48,238 nucleotides of DNA from an uncultured Oscillospiraceae bacterium (GCA_934465295.1 CAKSKU010000019.1:1-48238), one strand, 5' to 3'; shown: positions 33,401 through 41,224, counted from the first letter of the stretch. Notes: generated by a model not told the origin, from the letters alone. Made by a program: numbers and translations.

Positions 33401-33643
33401 ATACTCGCAGTCTCGTTCTTCATCAGGATGAAACGCTGGTTCGTACTCAGCTCAGCGGTTATCGTGACTTCGGCGATATTTATGAGCATTAAACAGTGGG
33501 GAAGTCCTGCTTGGTGGGTGTATCTTCTTGCGGCAGGAATTATTCTTATCGCAGTAGGTGCTGTTAATGAGCAGAAGAAAAAGTCAGCTGACGGCGGTGC
33601 TGCAGGGAAGATAACACGTTTTATGTCCGAATGGACTTGGTAA
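30452..33643 (+). CDS. Very large polytopic membrane protein (DUF2157-like)
   Basis: A 1063-aa protein. One N-terminal TM is followed by a short coiled coil (NSELRREIERLRNELYKK) and a Pro/Glu-rich linker to about 130. From there to the end runs an almost unbroken series of roughly 25-30 hydrophobic helices. The first of these, VLLIIGSLLIILAGFIFATTTW, has the small-residue pattern of DUF2157 membrane proteins. No transport or catalytic motif is visible. The start is probably the GTG at 30452, ten bases after GGGGAG; GTG at 30443 is too near. It stands alone with promoter and terminator. A channel, transporter or membrane scaffold are all possible; the function is unknown. Confidence 0.75.
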   Translation: MGVVFFITTVVFLALFAITKSDNSELRREIERLRNELYKKQADSEVKEKQPPEGEPVKPSTFAEKAQQPAMKNPAYDTSYMHSESVEKLAAFTAAEPTVTKASELERSVSPVSEQTTAEYSPKSEKHHVSSINVLLIIGSLLIILAGFIFATTTWATLGNIVKAAIILSFSAILFAASSAAERKFDLPKTGKVFYTLGCAFLPITVFAIAYFKIFGEWFSINGNGSGTVLAAAAALTAAVCFKGSIDYKSKNFAWVSLGSVSVMVVGTAYQIFDSPDHIELTYAVYSLVVIFVSRLIQKKAVKSDAFAYIIDVLPSFELGNTAMLSIASLIVPAAWLGHSVIVTISCGLFAAAYLFSGFSKKNGFAGAIPFLIFVSIASFYGFSPENFSEGTYVVAAIATVTAVLSLLKVLPEKLAFALKILSDICIAISALALAAAAISSEITLASVIVMAILTAEILVLGLFRRNGSSGKIMFVLFSFALSVTVLSAVSLITSSNSAFAIASSGVLLAVSIGYAVTDFILAKKGKSFIIRSAFTDVMFAAFTAGILISQFGEIKIPTVLILFTALTQLIYVVFPKKNWEKLVFSLTAMLSLGIFASNGKLFDETIVFTVVSAVLAAIVIAVICIRKDKLIEAGSFTGFVIVTSFLMLISSVRFFSEPDPVWQLWLIIAIVCTVKGCISKHKVPISAAIILFCITFGGFAYEVLDLGTEGELVAAGGFASLLFAAFLFAPNNDLIKYCQKFTFLCLDFISFVLLCTIASGNEVGVPTVAGAVVILAMTVTSGIMTFGSALLIPPLSAVYFAAANLLEDTSNTVIVLTFTAVIALSIAASCILYRKRVIDKARRDCDGFAFSRIIGLLAYFLYISGEIPQWFGLWLIGAVLTSFLRRGNNPIANRSIISAAMLIPVIAWWMQPFFELPTSYFLEINIVPILLYLAALRLLKWDKKHIDSMTFVTYIIVYVVLFFHALSGTTGNALIVMISAFVILAVSFFIRMKRWFVLSSAVIVTSAIFMSIKQWGSPAWWVYLLAAGIILIAVGAVNEQKKKSADGGAAGKITRFMSEWTW

Positions 33644-33648
33644 ATTTC

Positions 33649-33684
33649 AGCGCAGTTCAAAAAGGTGTGAACTGCGCTTTTCTT
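33649..33684 (+). terminator. Intrinsic terminator after the large membrane protein
   Basis: AGCGCAGTTC and GAACTGCGCT form the stem, then TTTTC. Confidence 0.85.
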
Positions 33685-33788
33685 CGTGTAAAAGTTGAAA
33701 GCTTTACGGTTGTCTGCTTTAAGAAAATTAAAGTATAAAAATTAGTTTGTTAAAAATGCATAAGAAATTGCGAAATAATTTTATATCA

Positions 33789-33804
33789 AGGATTCAAAAA
33801 TCCT
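33789..33804. repeat. Short inverted repeat upstream of the GH94 promoter
   Basis: AGGATT-CAAA-AATCCT, a 6-bp hairpin 2 bp before the -35. It may be an activator site or part of an upstream regulatory element. Confidence 0.4.
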
Positions 33805-33805
33805 A

Positions 33806-33834
33806 TTGATATTAAACGTTTAATATGGTAAAAT
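33806..33834 (+). promoter_or_regulatory. Cellobiose phosphorylase promoter with LacI-type operator
   Basis: TTGATA, 17 bp, TAAAAT with extended TGG. ATTAAACGTTTAAT (33811-33824), a perfect 14-bp palindrome centred on CG, fills the spacer. This is the layout of a LacI/GalR-family operator, so a sugar-sensing repressor is likely. Confidence 0.75.
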
Positions 33835-33894
33835 TGTATCAATGATATGCTTTCGGATAAGCGTGTCAATAAAAATTTAAGTGAGGTTAGTTGA

Positions 33895-36369
33895 ATGAAA
33901 TACGGTTTCTACGATGACAAGAACAAAGAATATGTCATTAACTCTCCAAAAACTCCTTATCCTTGGATAAACTACCTTGGAACTCAGGACTTTTTCGGAC
34001 TTATTTCCAATACCGCAGGCGGTTATGATTTCTATAAGGACGCTCGTCTTGCAAGAATCACACGTTACCGCTACAACAACGTTCCCGCAGATGCAGGCGG
34101 ACGTTATTTCTACATCAACGACAACGGTACTGTCTGGAACCCCGGCTGGGCTCCTGTAAAGACAGACCTTGATTCATACGAGTGCCGCCACGGTATGGGC
34201 TATACAAAGATCACAGGCAAGAAGAACGGACTTTCCGCAGAAGTTACTTTCTTCGTTCCTCAGAATTTCACAGGTGAAGTTCAGAAGCTCGTTCTAAAGA
34301 ATGAAAGCGGTGCAGCTAAGTCCTTCAAGCTTTTCTCATTCATCGAATGGTGCCTTTGGGACGCAAACGACGACAGCACAAACTTCCAGCGTAACTTCAA
34401 CACAGGCGAAGTTGAACTCGAAAAGAACGGCGCTGTTATCTACCACAAGACAGAATATAAGGAAAGAAGAAACCACTTCGCTTTCTATGCTGTAAATGAC
34501 ACTGTTGACGGCTTCGATACCGACCGTGAAACATTTATGGGCAGCATCTACAACGATTTCCACAATCCTCAGACTGTTCTCGACGGCGCTCCTAAGAACT
34601 CCGTTGCTGATGGCTGGTCACCCGTTGCTTCACATTATAAGGAGATCACTCTCGCAGCAGGCGAGGAGAAGACACTCGTTTTCATTCTCGGCTATGTTGA
34701 GAATCCTTATGACAAGAAGTTCAACGCTGACGGCACAATGAATAAGTCCAAGGCTTATGAAATGATGGCTAAGTTCGATACAGCAGAAAAGGTCGACGCT
34801 GCATTTGCAGAGCTTGCTAAAACTTGGGAAGACCTCCTTGCTAAGTACAACCTCAGATCGCCTGATGAAAAGCTTAACAGACAGGTCAACATCTGGAACC
34901 AGTATCAGTGTATGGTTACATTCAACCTCTCACGTTCCGCATCTTACTTTGAGAGCGGCATCGGCAGAGGTATGGGCTTCCGTGACTCCAACCAGGATCT
35001 TCTCGGCTTCGTTCACCAGATCCCTGAACGTGCAAGAGAAAGAATCCTCGATATCGCAGCTACACAGCTCGAAGACGGCGGAAACTACCACCAGTATCAG
35101 CCTCTCACAAAGAAGGGCAACGATGCCGCAGGTACAAACTTCAACGATGACCCGCTTTGGATGATCCTCTCCACAGCAGCTTATATCAAGGAAACAGGCG
35201 ACCTCGGTATCCTCGATGAAATGGTTGACTACAAGAACGATCCTGCTCTTGCACAGCCGCTCCTCGACCACCTCAAGAGATCGTTCTACCACGTTGTAAA
35301 CAATAAGGGACCTCACGGACTTCCTCTTATCGGACGTGCTGACTGGAACGACTGCCTCAACCTCAACTGCTTCTCCAGAGTTCCCGGTGAAAGCTTCCAG
35401 AACACAGCTTCCAACATCGCTAAGGAAGTTAATCCCGAAACAGGCGAACCTCTCAACGAGCAGACAGCCGAATCCGTAATGATAGCAGGTATGTTTACAT
35501 ATATCGGACCAGAGTATGAAAAGCTCTGCCGCCTTAAGGGTCAGACCGAGAAAGCTGACAAGGCAAAGGCAGAGATCGAAAAGATGAAGCAGGCTATCAT
35601 CGACTTCGGCTGGGACGGCGACTGGTTCCTCCGTGCTTACGATGCATACGGCAAGAAGGTCGGCTCACACGAGAATGACGAGGGCAAGATCTTCATCGAA
35701 CCTCAGGGCTTCTGCGTAATGTCCGACATTGGCGGCAAGGAATTCACCGAAAAGACAATGGACAGCATCGACAAGTACCTCGGCACAAAGCACGGTCTTG
35801 TTCTTAACAACCCTGCATTCACAAAGTATGTTGTTGAATACGGCGAGATCTCCACATATCCGGGCGGATATAAGGAAAACGCAGGTATCTTCTGCCATAA
35901 CAATGCATGGATCATGTGCGCTGCTGCTTATGCAGGCATGGGCGACAGAGCATTCGATTACTATACAAGAATCGCTCCTGCATATCAGGAGGACGAGCAG
36001 CTCCACAGAACCGAACCATACGTTTATGCACAGATGGTTGCAGGTAAGGACGCTAAGCGTTTCGGAGAAGCAAAGAACAGCTGGCTCACAGGTACAGCAG
36101 CTTGGAACTTTGTTGCAATTTCGCAGTATATCCTCGGAATTATCCCTGATTACAGCGGATTGAAGATCGATCCTTCCATTCCTAAGGCTTGGGACGGCTA
36201 TGAGGTTTCCAGAAGCTTCAGAAATGCTGTTTACAACGTAAAGGTAGAAAACCCGAACCACGTTTCAAAGGGTATCAAGTCTATCACCGTTGACGGCAAG
36301 GCTATCGAAGGCAATATCCTCCCCGTATTTGCAGACGGCACACACGAAGTTGTCGCTGTAATGGGTTAA
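33895..36369 (+). CDS. cbp: Cellobiose phosphorylase (GH94)
   Basis: An 824-aa GH94 enzyme of the usual length. It splits cellobiose with phosphate into glucose and glucose 1-phosphate, saving ATP in cellulose users. The N-terminal beta-sandwich opens with the MKYGFYDDKNKEYVIN stretch and GGYDFYKDARLARITRYRYN. The (alpha/alpha)6 catalytic domain includes RGMGFRDSNQDLLGFVHQIP, the catalytic Asp in RADWNDC (residues 481-487, D483/D486), and YPGGYKENAGIFCHNNAW near the end. It has no signal peptide, so it acts on imported cellobiose. Strong codon bias marks a highly expressed gene. GTGAGG precedes the start. Monocistronic. Confidence 0.96.
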   Translation: MKYGFYDDKNKEYVINSPKTPYPWINYLGTQDFFGLISNTAGGYDFYKDARLARITRYRYNNVPADAGGRYFYINDNGTVWNPGWAPVKTDLDSYECRHGMGYTKITGKKNGLSAEVTFFVPQNFTGEVQKLVLKNESGAAKSFKLFSFIEWCLWDANDDSTNFQRNFNTGEVELEKNGAVIYHKTEYKERRNHFAFYAVNDTVDGFDTDRETFMGSIYNDFHNPQTVLDGAPKNSVADGWSPVASHYKEITLAAGEEKTLVFILGYVENPYDKKFNADGTMNKSKAYEMMAKFDTAEKVDAAFAELAKTWEDLLAKYNLRSPDEKLNRQVNIWNQYQCMVTFNLSRSASYFESGIGRGMGFRDSNQDLLGFVHQIPERARERILDIAATQLEDGGNYHQYQPLTKKGNDAAGTNFNDDPLWMILSTAAYIKETGDLGILDEMVDYKNDPALAQPLLDHLKRSFYHVVNNKGPHGLPLIGRADWNDCLNLNCFSRVPGESFQNTASNIAKEVNPETGEPLNEQTAESVMIAGMFTYIGPEYEKLCRLKGQTEKADKAKAEIEKMKQAIIDFGWDGDWFLRAYDAYGKKVGSHENDEGKIFIEPQGFCVMSDIGGKEFTEKTMDSIDKYLGTKHGLVLNNPAFTKYVVEYGEISTYPGGYKENAGIFCHNNAWIMCAAAYAGMGDRAFDYYTRIAPAYQEDEQLHRTEPYVYAQMVAGKDAKRFGEAKNSWLTGTAAWNFVAISQYILGIIPDYSGLKIDPSIPKAWDGYEVSRSFRNAVYNVKVENPNHVSKGIKSITVDGKAIEGNILPVFADGTHEVVAVMG

Positions 36370-36384
36370 GCTTTATAAAAAATC

Positions 36385-36415
36385 AGCGTCGGGCAGAAAT
36401 GTCCGACGCTTTTTT
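36385..36415 (+). terminator. Intrinsic terminator after GH94
   Basis: AGCGTCGGGCA and TGTCCGACGCT form the stem, then T6. Confidence 0.88.
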
Positions 36416-36477
36416 GTATATAATTGTATCGGAAGCAAATTTTGCCGCAGAAAATATAATTTTTTGCTGTAAAATTA

Positions 36478-36505
36478 TTTACTTTTCGACAAAATATGGT
36501 ATAAT
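36478..36505 (+). promoter_or_regulatory. Flotillin promoter
   Basis: TTTACT, 16 bp, TATAAT with extended TGG. Confidence 0.65.
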
Positions 36506-36554
36506 TAACTTATAGAAAGTTTTCGGACTATTTTATTTGAAAGGAAGCGAATGT

Positions 36555-38174
36555 ATGAATTTTCTTTTGAACCACACAGGCGTACTTTTGGGGATAATTA
36601 TTGCAATCGTTGTGATAATTATTCTGGCTTCGGGTTATGTCAAAGCGCCGCCCGACAAGGCTTACATCATTTCGGGTATCGGCAAGAAAGCAAGGGTCGT
36701 TATCGGAAAGGCTTCGGTAAAGATACCGTTTTTCGAGCGTCTTGATAAGCTTGACCTCAGCCTTATGTCCGTTGACGTAAAAACAGCCTCTGCCGTACCG
36801 ACCGCAGACTATATCAACATTATGGTCGATGCCGCTGTTAATGTTAAGGTCGCACTTGACCCTGAAGGATTGAGTCTTGCACAGCAGAACTTTCTTAACA
36901 AGGATAAGGTTTATATCGTTGGTGTTGCAAGAGAAGTCCTCGAGGGTAATATGCGTGAGATCGTCGGAACTATGGAGCTTCGTGATATGGTTTCCAACCG
37001 TCAGAAGTTTGCCGACAAGGTAAAGGAAAACGCTGCGCCCGACCTTGCAAAAATGGGTCTTGACGTTGTTTCGTTCAATGTTCAGAACTTCACCGACTCG
37101 CAGGGAGTTATCGACAACCTCGGTATCGATAATATTTCCAAGATACAAAAGGACGCTTCGATCGCCCGTGCAGTCGCTGACAGAGATGTAGCCGTTGCAA
37201 GAGCAAACGCTGAAAAAGAAGCCAACGATGCAAAGGTCGCTGCAAATCTTGAGATCGCAACAAAGCAGAATGACCTTGCCATCAAGCAGGCGGAACTCAA
37301 AAAAGCTTCCGATATCAAGAAAGCCGAAGCCGATGCAGCTTATACTATCCAGCAGGAGGAACAGCGTAAGCAGATCGAAATTACGACCGCTAATGCTAAT
37401 ATCGCCCGTCAGGAAAAGGAAGTTGAGCTTGAAACGCAGAAGATCGCTATTCAGGAACGCCGTCTTGATGCAGAGGTAAGAAAGCAGGCGGAAGCTAAGA
37501 AGTTTGAACAGCAGCAGCGTGCCGATGCCGATCTCTACACCCGTCAGAAAGAGGCAGAAGCTAAGAAGTACGAGGACGTTCAGAACGCCGAAGCCGAGCT
37601 TGCAGTCAAGCAGAAGGAAGCCGAGGCAATGTACTACCTCGCCGAGCAGTCCGCAAAGGCTACAAGGGCACAGGCTGACGCTTCAAGATATTCCGCAGAG
37701 CAGTCTGCTGAGGGTATCAGAGCAAAAGGTTACGCCGAAGCTGAGGCTGTCAGAGCAAAAGCACTCGCCGAAGCAGAGGGTCTTGACAAGAAAGCCGAAG
37801 CTATGCAGAAAATGCAGGAAGCTGCTATCCTGCAGATGTATTTCGAGAAGCTCCCCGACATTGCAAAAGCTGTTGCAGAGCCTCTTGCAAATATTGATTC
37901 CATCACAATGTACGGCGAGGGAAATACCTCAAAGCTTGTGAGCGACATTACAGCGTCAACAAATCAGATATCGAACGGCTTGCTTGACGGAATGGGTATT
38001 TCGCTCAAAGACCTTATGAACAGCCTGCTTGCAGGCAGAGCTATCGGCGCAGGAATAGGTGCATCTATGCCTGTTCAGACGACCGGTACTGTTGATGAAC
38101 CTGGCAAGATCAAAAGCGAGCTTGCAAAAGAATCTCCGAAAGAACCCGTAACTACGGCAAATTCGGCTGAATAA
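36555..38174 (+). CDS. Flotillin/SPFH domain membrane scaffold
   Basis: A 539-aa flotillin (FloT/YqfA-like). An N-terminal membrane hairpin (about 8-30) leads into the SPFH/band 7 domain (KAPPDKAYIISG to about 185). This is followed by a long heptad-rich Ala/Glu/Lys coiled coil (about 190-430, EAxAxAxKE repeats) and a Gly-containing C-terminal segment. Flotillins oligomerise on the inner membrane face and organise membrane microdomains. The usual NfeD partner gene is not next to it. ATG at 36555 follows AAGGA by nine bases; an upstream TTG would overlap it. The next gene on the other strand is a CheW-like protein, separated by a bidirectional terminator. Confidence 0.92.
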   Translation: MNFLLNHTGVLLGIIIAIVVIIILASGYVKAPPDKAYIISGIGKKARVVIGKASVKIPFFERLDKLDLSLMSVDVKTASAVPTADYINIMVDAAVNVKVALDPEGLSLAQQNFLNKDKVYIVGVAREVLEGNMREIVGTMELRDMVSNRQKFADKVKENAAPDLAKMGLDVVSFNVQNFTDSQGVIDNLGIDNISKIQKDASIARAVADRDVAVARANAEKEANDAKVAANLEIATKQNDLAIKQAELKKASDIKKAEADAAYTIQQEEQRKQIEITTANANIARQEKEVELETQKIAIQERRLDAEVRKQAEAKKFEQQQRADADLYTRQKEAEAKKYEDVQNAEAELAVKQKEAEAMYYLAEQSAKATRAQADASRYSAEQSAEGIRAKGYAEAEAVRAKALAEAEGLDKKAEAMQKMQEAAILQMYFEKLPDIAKAVAEPLANIDSITMYGEGNTSKLVSDITASTNQISNGLLDGMGISLKDLMNSLLAGRAIGAGIGASMPVQTTGTVDEPGKIKSELAKESPKEPVTTANSAE

Positions 38175-38184
38175 ATACATAAAA

Positions 38185-38228
38185 ACCGCTCCACAATTCG
38201 CATAGAAGTGAATTGCGGAGCGGCTTTG
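38185..38228. terminator. Bidirectional terminator, flotillin / CheW-CZB
   Basis: ACCGCTCC-A-CAATTC and GAATTG-C-GGAGCGG form a long stem with T-rich flanks on both strands, T5 on the minus strand. Confidence 0.8.
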
Positions 38229-39080
38229 TTATTTGGTTGATTCACTCGGAATATCATGTTCGGTTTTTGCGATTATTTTTTTATCATCAATTACAAGAAT
38301 ATCATCATTTACTCGATTGTTTCGGGCAACGCCTGTGAAATACGGTGAAGCGAAGATCCTGTCCATATTTTTCTTGCCGCTTACGGGAGTTATCCTGTCG
38401 ACTGCAAGCACCTTGTCCACAACGATCGCAGTATTTCCTGCCGATGAGTTGAACGTTACCATAGTTTCACGGAAAAATGTTTTGTATCTGCGTTTGGACT
38501 CGTCCATAATATTGACAATTTCGGGAACGTATTCATCAAAGATCATATTCATAAGCTCGTTGAGCTTGCGTGTCTTGTCGGGGGAGTCGGGACGCTTGCG
38601 TATCTCTGCGATCTTTTCGGCGGTGCGGTGAAGCTCCTCGTGCGGCTTTTCGATCTTGTGCAGAGAGTAATCGGAATTGTAAGGGTTTTTCTTAAATTCG
38701 TCATACCATTTTCCAAATGCGCATTTGTGAGGGTCGGTAGTGAGCGTGAAATCAACATCAGCTTCAACACAGCGCTTCAATTCATTCGCCCAGTTGAGAT
38801 GATCCTGCTCACGGGCATCAAGCATAGCTGTAAATTCGGCACATTCTTTTTCAAGCGGCTGATAGCCGAATAAGCTGCGCATATCAATAACAGGGTAAAC
38901 TTCACCTCGGATGTCGGCGATACCCCTGTATTCGGGCGGCGCATCGGGAACAGGCGTTAAATTATCGGGTGGAACAAGTATCCCCGTAACAAATTCAGTG
39001 TTGATGGCATATGCAAAACCGTTGAGTGAAAAAATCAGCCAGGGAAGGTCATTGCTGAGAATTACGTTTTTGTCTTCCAT
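38229..39080 (-). CDS. CheW-like protein with inserted CZB (zinc-binding) domain
   Basis: A 283-aa soluble protein. Residues 10-72 match the first half of a CheW domain (LIFSLNGFAYAINTEFVTGIL, then YRGIADIRGEVYPVIDMR). Residues 205-270 match the second half (VDKVLAVDRITPV, FTGVARNNRVNDDILVIDDKKI). Between them sits a chemoreceptor zinc-binding (CZB) domain, about 85-165, with H94, C120 in HKCAFGKWY, H147 and H151. CheW couples receptors to CheA; CZB senses zinc or hypochlorite. The protein would thus be a CheW whose coupling responds to metal or oxidation, but no che genes are seen nearby. The ATG at 39080 has GGAGG eight bases upstream. Confidence 0.85.
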   Translation of the reverse strand: MEDKNVILSNDLPWLIFSLNGFAYAINTEFVTGILVPPDNLTPVPDAPPEYRGIADIRGEVYPVIDMRSLFGYQPLEKECAEFTAMLDAREQDHLNWANELKRCVEADVDFTLTTDPHKCAFGKWYDEFKKNPYNSDYSLHKIEKPHEELHRTAEKIAEIRKRPDSPDKTRKLNELMNMIFDEYVPEIVNIMDESKRRYKTFFRETMVTFNSSAGNTAIVVDKVLAVDRITPVSGKKNMDRIFASPYFTGVARNNRVNDDILVIDDKKIIAKTEHDIPSESTK

Positions 39081-39209
39081 TTCAGATTCCTCCAAAAAAT
39101 ATACTATATTAATTATAGCAAAAAATGTTTAAGTTTGCAAATACTTTTTGAAAAATTCACAATATATTAACATTGAAAATGGCTAATTTGATAAAATTGA
39201 GGTTTTAGA

Positions 39210-39238
39210 TTGACTTTTATTAAAAAAAGATGTAAAAT
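39210..39238 (+). promoter_or_regulatory. Upstream rpsF promoter P1
   Basis: TTGACT, 17 bp, TAAAAT. It is the first of two tandem promoters in the 315-bp gap before rpsF. The rest of the gap, on the side of the CheW-CZB gene, shows nothing else. Confidence 0.65.
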
Positions 39239-39301
39239 TATAATGTAGTGTTATAAATTAAGACGAATATACAAGTTTTTTAGGAAAATTCTGAAAAAAG
39301 C

Positions 39302-39330
39302 TTGACAAGCCTGCCTAAATCTGATATAAT
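39302..39330 (+). promoter_or_regulatory. Main rpsF-ssb-rpsR promoter P2
   Basis: TTGACA, 17 bp, TATAAT with extended TGA: full consensus for a ribosomal operon. Confidence 0.9.
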
Positions 39331-39343
39331 ACTAATGTTATCC

Positions 39344-39372
39344 TTGCTCATACTAATTTAATGTGTGAGTAA
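39344..39372 (+). promoter_or_regulatory. Leader hairpin before rpsF
   Basis: TTGCTCATAC and GTGTGAGTAA (two G-U) form a 10-bp hairpin 5 nt before the AGAGGAGG ribosome site. It sits where the S6:S18-binding leader is found in other bacteria, but I see no CCG bulge motif. Confidence 0.5.
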
Positions 39373-39395
39373 ATCCAAGAGGAGGTGTATTTATA

Positions 39396-39686
39396 ATGGC
39401 AAAGTTAAACGAATCTTACGAGGCCATGGTAATCTACAGCTTGACAAACGGTGAGGACGCTGCTAAGGCTCTTATCGAAAAGTTCAAGGGTATGATCGAA
39501 GCTAACGGCACACTCGAAAGCGTTGACGAGTGGGGCAAGAAGAAGCTTGCTTACGAGATCGACGACCAGGCAGAGGGCTACTATGTTCTCTACACATTCA
39601 ATGCAAAGCCTGAGTTCCCTGCAGAATTCGAGCGTGTACTCAAGATCACAGATGGCGTTATGCGTTGCCTCGTTACTGTAAAGTAA
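39396..39686 (+). CDS. rpsF: 30S ribosomal protein S6
   Basis: A 96-aa S6 with the usual features: the YEAMVIYSLTNG strand, ESVDEWGKKKLAYEIDDQAEGYYVLYTFNA and the final LKITDGVMRCLVT. It binds S18 and 16S rRNA in the platform of the 30S subunit. First gene of the conserved rpsF-ssb-rpsR operon. Strong ribosome site AGAGGAGG. Confidence 0.98.
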   Translation: MAKLNESYEAMVIYSLTNGEDAAKALIEKFKGMIEANGTLESVDEWGKKKLAYEIDDQAEGYYVLYTFNAKPEFPAEFERVLKITDGVMRCLVTVK

Positions 39687-39711
39687 TGAGCTTTTGAAAG
39701 GATAGGTTATT

Positions 39712-40221
39712 ATGCTTAATAAAGTTATCCTCATGGGCAGACTTACTGCAGATCCTGAGCTTAGACAAACTCCGAACGGAGTGAGCAATTGTCGATTTAC
39801 AGTTGCTGTTGACAGAAATTTTGTTCAGCAGGGTCAGGAAAGACAAGCTGATTTTATCACAGTTGTTGCATGGCGTCAGACGGCTGAATTTGTAAGCAGG
39901 TATTTTTCTAAAGGAAGAATGATCTGTGTTGAGGGAACTCTCAGAACAAGCAGCTACGATGACAGAAATCATCCGGATGTTAGGCACTATGTAACCGAAG
40001 TATTTGCCGATCAGGTCTATTTCGCAGGTGATAAGAATCCAAATGCTCAGCAGGGTGGTTATCAGAACCAGCAGTACAGCCAGCCACAGCAGTTTGCACC
40101 GCAGCAGAGCTATCAGCAGCCTGCACAGCCACAGCAGCCGCAGAATAATCAGCAAGGTTTTTCTGTTGGTGACCTTAGTGATTTTGAAGAAGTGATCGGA
40201 AACAATGAATTGCCTTTCTGA
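39712..40221 (+). CDS. ssb: Single-stranded DNA-binding protein
   Basis: A 169-aa SSB. Residues 1-105 are the OB fold (LNKVILMGRLTADPELR, FTVAVDRN, ITVVAWRQTAEFVSRYF). A Gln/Asn/Pro-rich linker then leads to the conserved acidic tip (DFEEVIGNNELPF) that binds replication and repair partners. It binds ssDNA as a tetramer at forks. It lies between rpsF and rpsR as in most Firmicutes. Confidence 0.97.
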   Translation: MLNKVILMGRLTADPELRQTPNGVSNCRFTVAVDRNFVQQGQERQADFITVVAWRQTAEFVSRYFSKGRMICVEGTLRTSSYDDRNHPDVRHYVTEVFADQVYFAGDKNPNAQQGGYQNQQYSQPQQFAPQQSYQQPAQPQQPQNNQQGFSVGDLSDFEEVIGNNELPF

Positions 40222-40267
40222 TCGCATCACTAATTTTTGATCATATTTTAAACAGGAGGTTATTATC

Positions 40268-40519
40268 ATGGAGAAAGATAGAGAGAGATCTCCTCGCGGC
40301 GGCATGAAGAGAACCCGTAAAAAGGTTTGTATGTTCTGCGCTGACAGAGTAGAGAAGATCGACTATAAAGATGTTCAGAGACTTAAGAAGTGCATGACTG
40401 AAAGATCTAAGATCCTTCCAAGACGTGTAACAGGTACTTGCGCTTATCACCAGAGAGAGCTCACAAAGGCTATCAAGAGAGCGAGATACATCGCACTTGT
40501 TCCTTATGTTTCTGACTAA
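40268..40519 (+). CDS. rpsR: 30S ribosomal protein S18
   Basis: An 83-aa S18: CMFCADRVEKIDYKDVQRLKKC is the zinc-ribbon-like, Cys-containing N-part and ILPRRVTGTCAYHQRELTKAIKRARYIALVPY the conserved core. It forms a dimer with S6 on the 30S platform. AGGAGG precedes the start; operon with rpsF and ssb. The Cys pairs (C24, C27, C38) suggest the zinc-binding (C+) form. Confidence 0.97.
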   Translation: MEKDRERSPRGGMKRTRKKVCMFCADRVEKIDYKDVQRLKKCMTERSKILPRRVTGTCAYHQRELTKAIKRARYIALVPYVSD

Positions 40520-40539
40520 TTTATGTTAAAAACAACGAA

Positions 40540-40572
40540 ACCGCTTCTGTTTTTTTCGGAGGCGGTTTTTTA
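40540..40572 (+). terminator. Intrinsic terminator of the rpsF operon
   Basis: AACCGCTTC and GGAGGCGGTT form a 9-bp stem around a T-rich loop, then T residues. Confidence 0.85.
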
Positions 40573-40636
40573 TGTTGATAGATTAACAATATGGGATTAT
40601 AATGAGTAAAGACTACATTAAAAATGGGGGATAAGG

Positions 40637-41155
40637 TTGAGTAATAAAAAGGAAAAAATATGCAATATTATTCTCGGGATAACTTTTATAGTATATCTTC
40701 TTATACTGTTTGCAAGTTTATTCTTGAAAAAGGACTATTCATGGGCTGTTTTTCTTTCAAAAAGGGAAATAAATATCATCCCATTTAAAACAATATGTCA
40801 TTATATTACTTTATTGTCTGCCGATGATATAAAGCTGCGAATTCAAGCAAAAATTAATTTTTGGGGAAATATAGGACTGTTTTTACCGCTTGGCGTTTTC
40901 TTGTCATTTTCCAAAAACAGTAGGCAGACAATCATAAGGGTACTTTGGTTTTCTTTGGTGGTTGAAATTATTCAGTTGATATTAAATATTGGCACATTTG
41001 ATATTGACGATATAATTCTGAACACAATTGGAGGGTTTATTGGAACAGTAGCAATGATTTTTTTAACACGTTTGATAAAAAATCCTGATAGAGTTAAACT
41101 AATTGTTTCAATCACAGCACTTTTGATGTTTGTTATTGTAATATTGAACATATAA
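40637..41155 (+). CDS. VanZ family membrane protein
   Basis: A 172-aa polytopic membrane protein of the VanZ family with about four helices. The signature NIIPFKTI, NIGLFLPLGVFLSF, VEIIQLIL and GTFDIDDIILNTIGGFIG is clear. VanZ in enterococci confers low-level teicoplanin resistance; most family members, as this one, have unknown roles in the envelope. It begins at TTG, with GATAAGG nearby. AT-rich, with codon use that differs from the adjacent ribosomal operon. Confidence 0.88.
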   Translation: MSNKKEKICNIILGITFIVYLLILFASLFLKKDYSWAVFLSKREINIIPFKTICHYITLLSADDIKLRIQAKINFWGNIGLFLPLGVFLSFSKNSRQTIIRVLWFSLVVEIIQLILNIGTFDIDDIILNTIGGFIGTVAMIFLTRLIKNPDRVKLIVSITALLMFVIVILNI

Positions 41156-41190
41156 AAAGGCTGTACAGCGAAAAACTGTACAGCCTTTAT
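41155..41190. terminator. Bidirectional terminator, vanZ / groEL
   Basis: AAAGGCTGTACAG and CTGTACAGCCTTT form a perfect 13-bp stem with A/T flanks on both strands. Confidence 0.85.
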
Positions 41191-41224
41191 AATTACGAAT
41201 TACGCATTAAGCATTACGCATTAA
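41191..41224. repeat. Short ATTACG/CATTA repeat at the groEL 3' end
   Basis: Tandem imperfect units of ATTACGA, ATTACGC, ATTAAGC, ATTACGC run up to and into the groEL stop codon. Possibly slippage derived. Confidence 0.55.
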
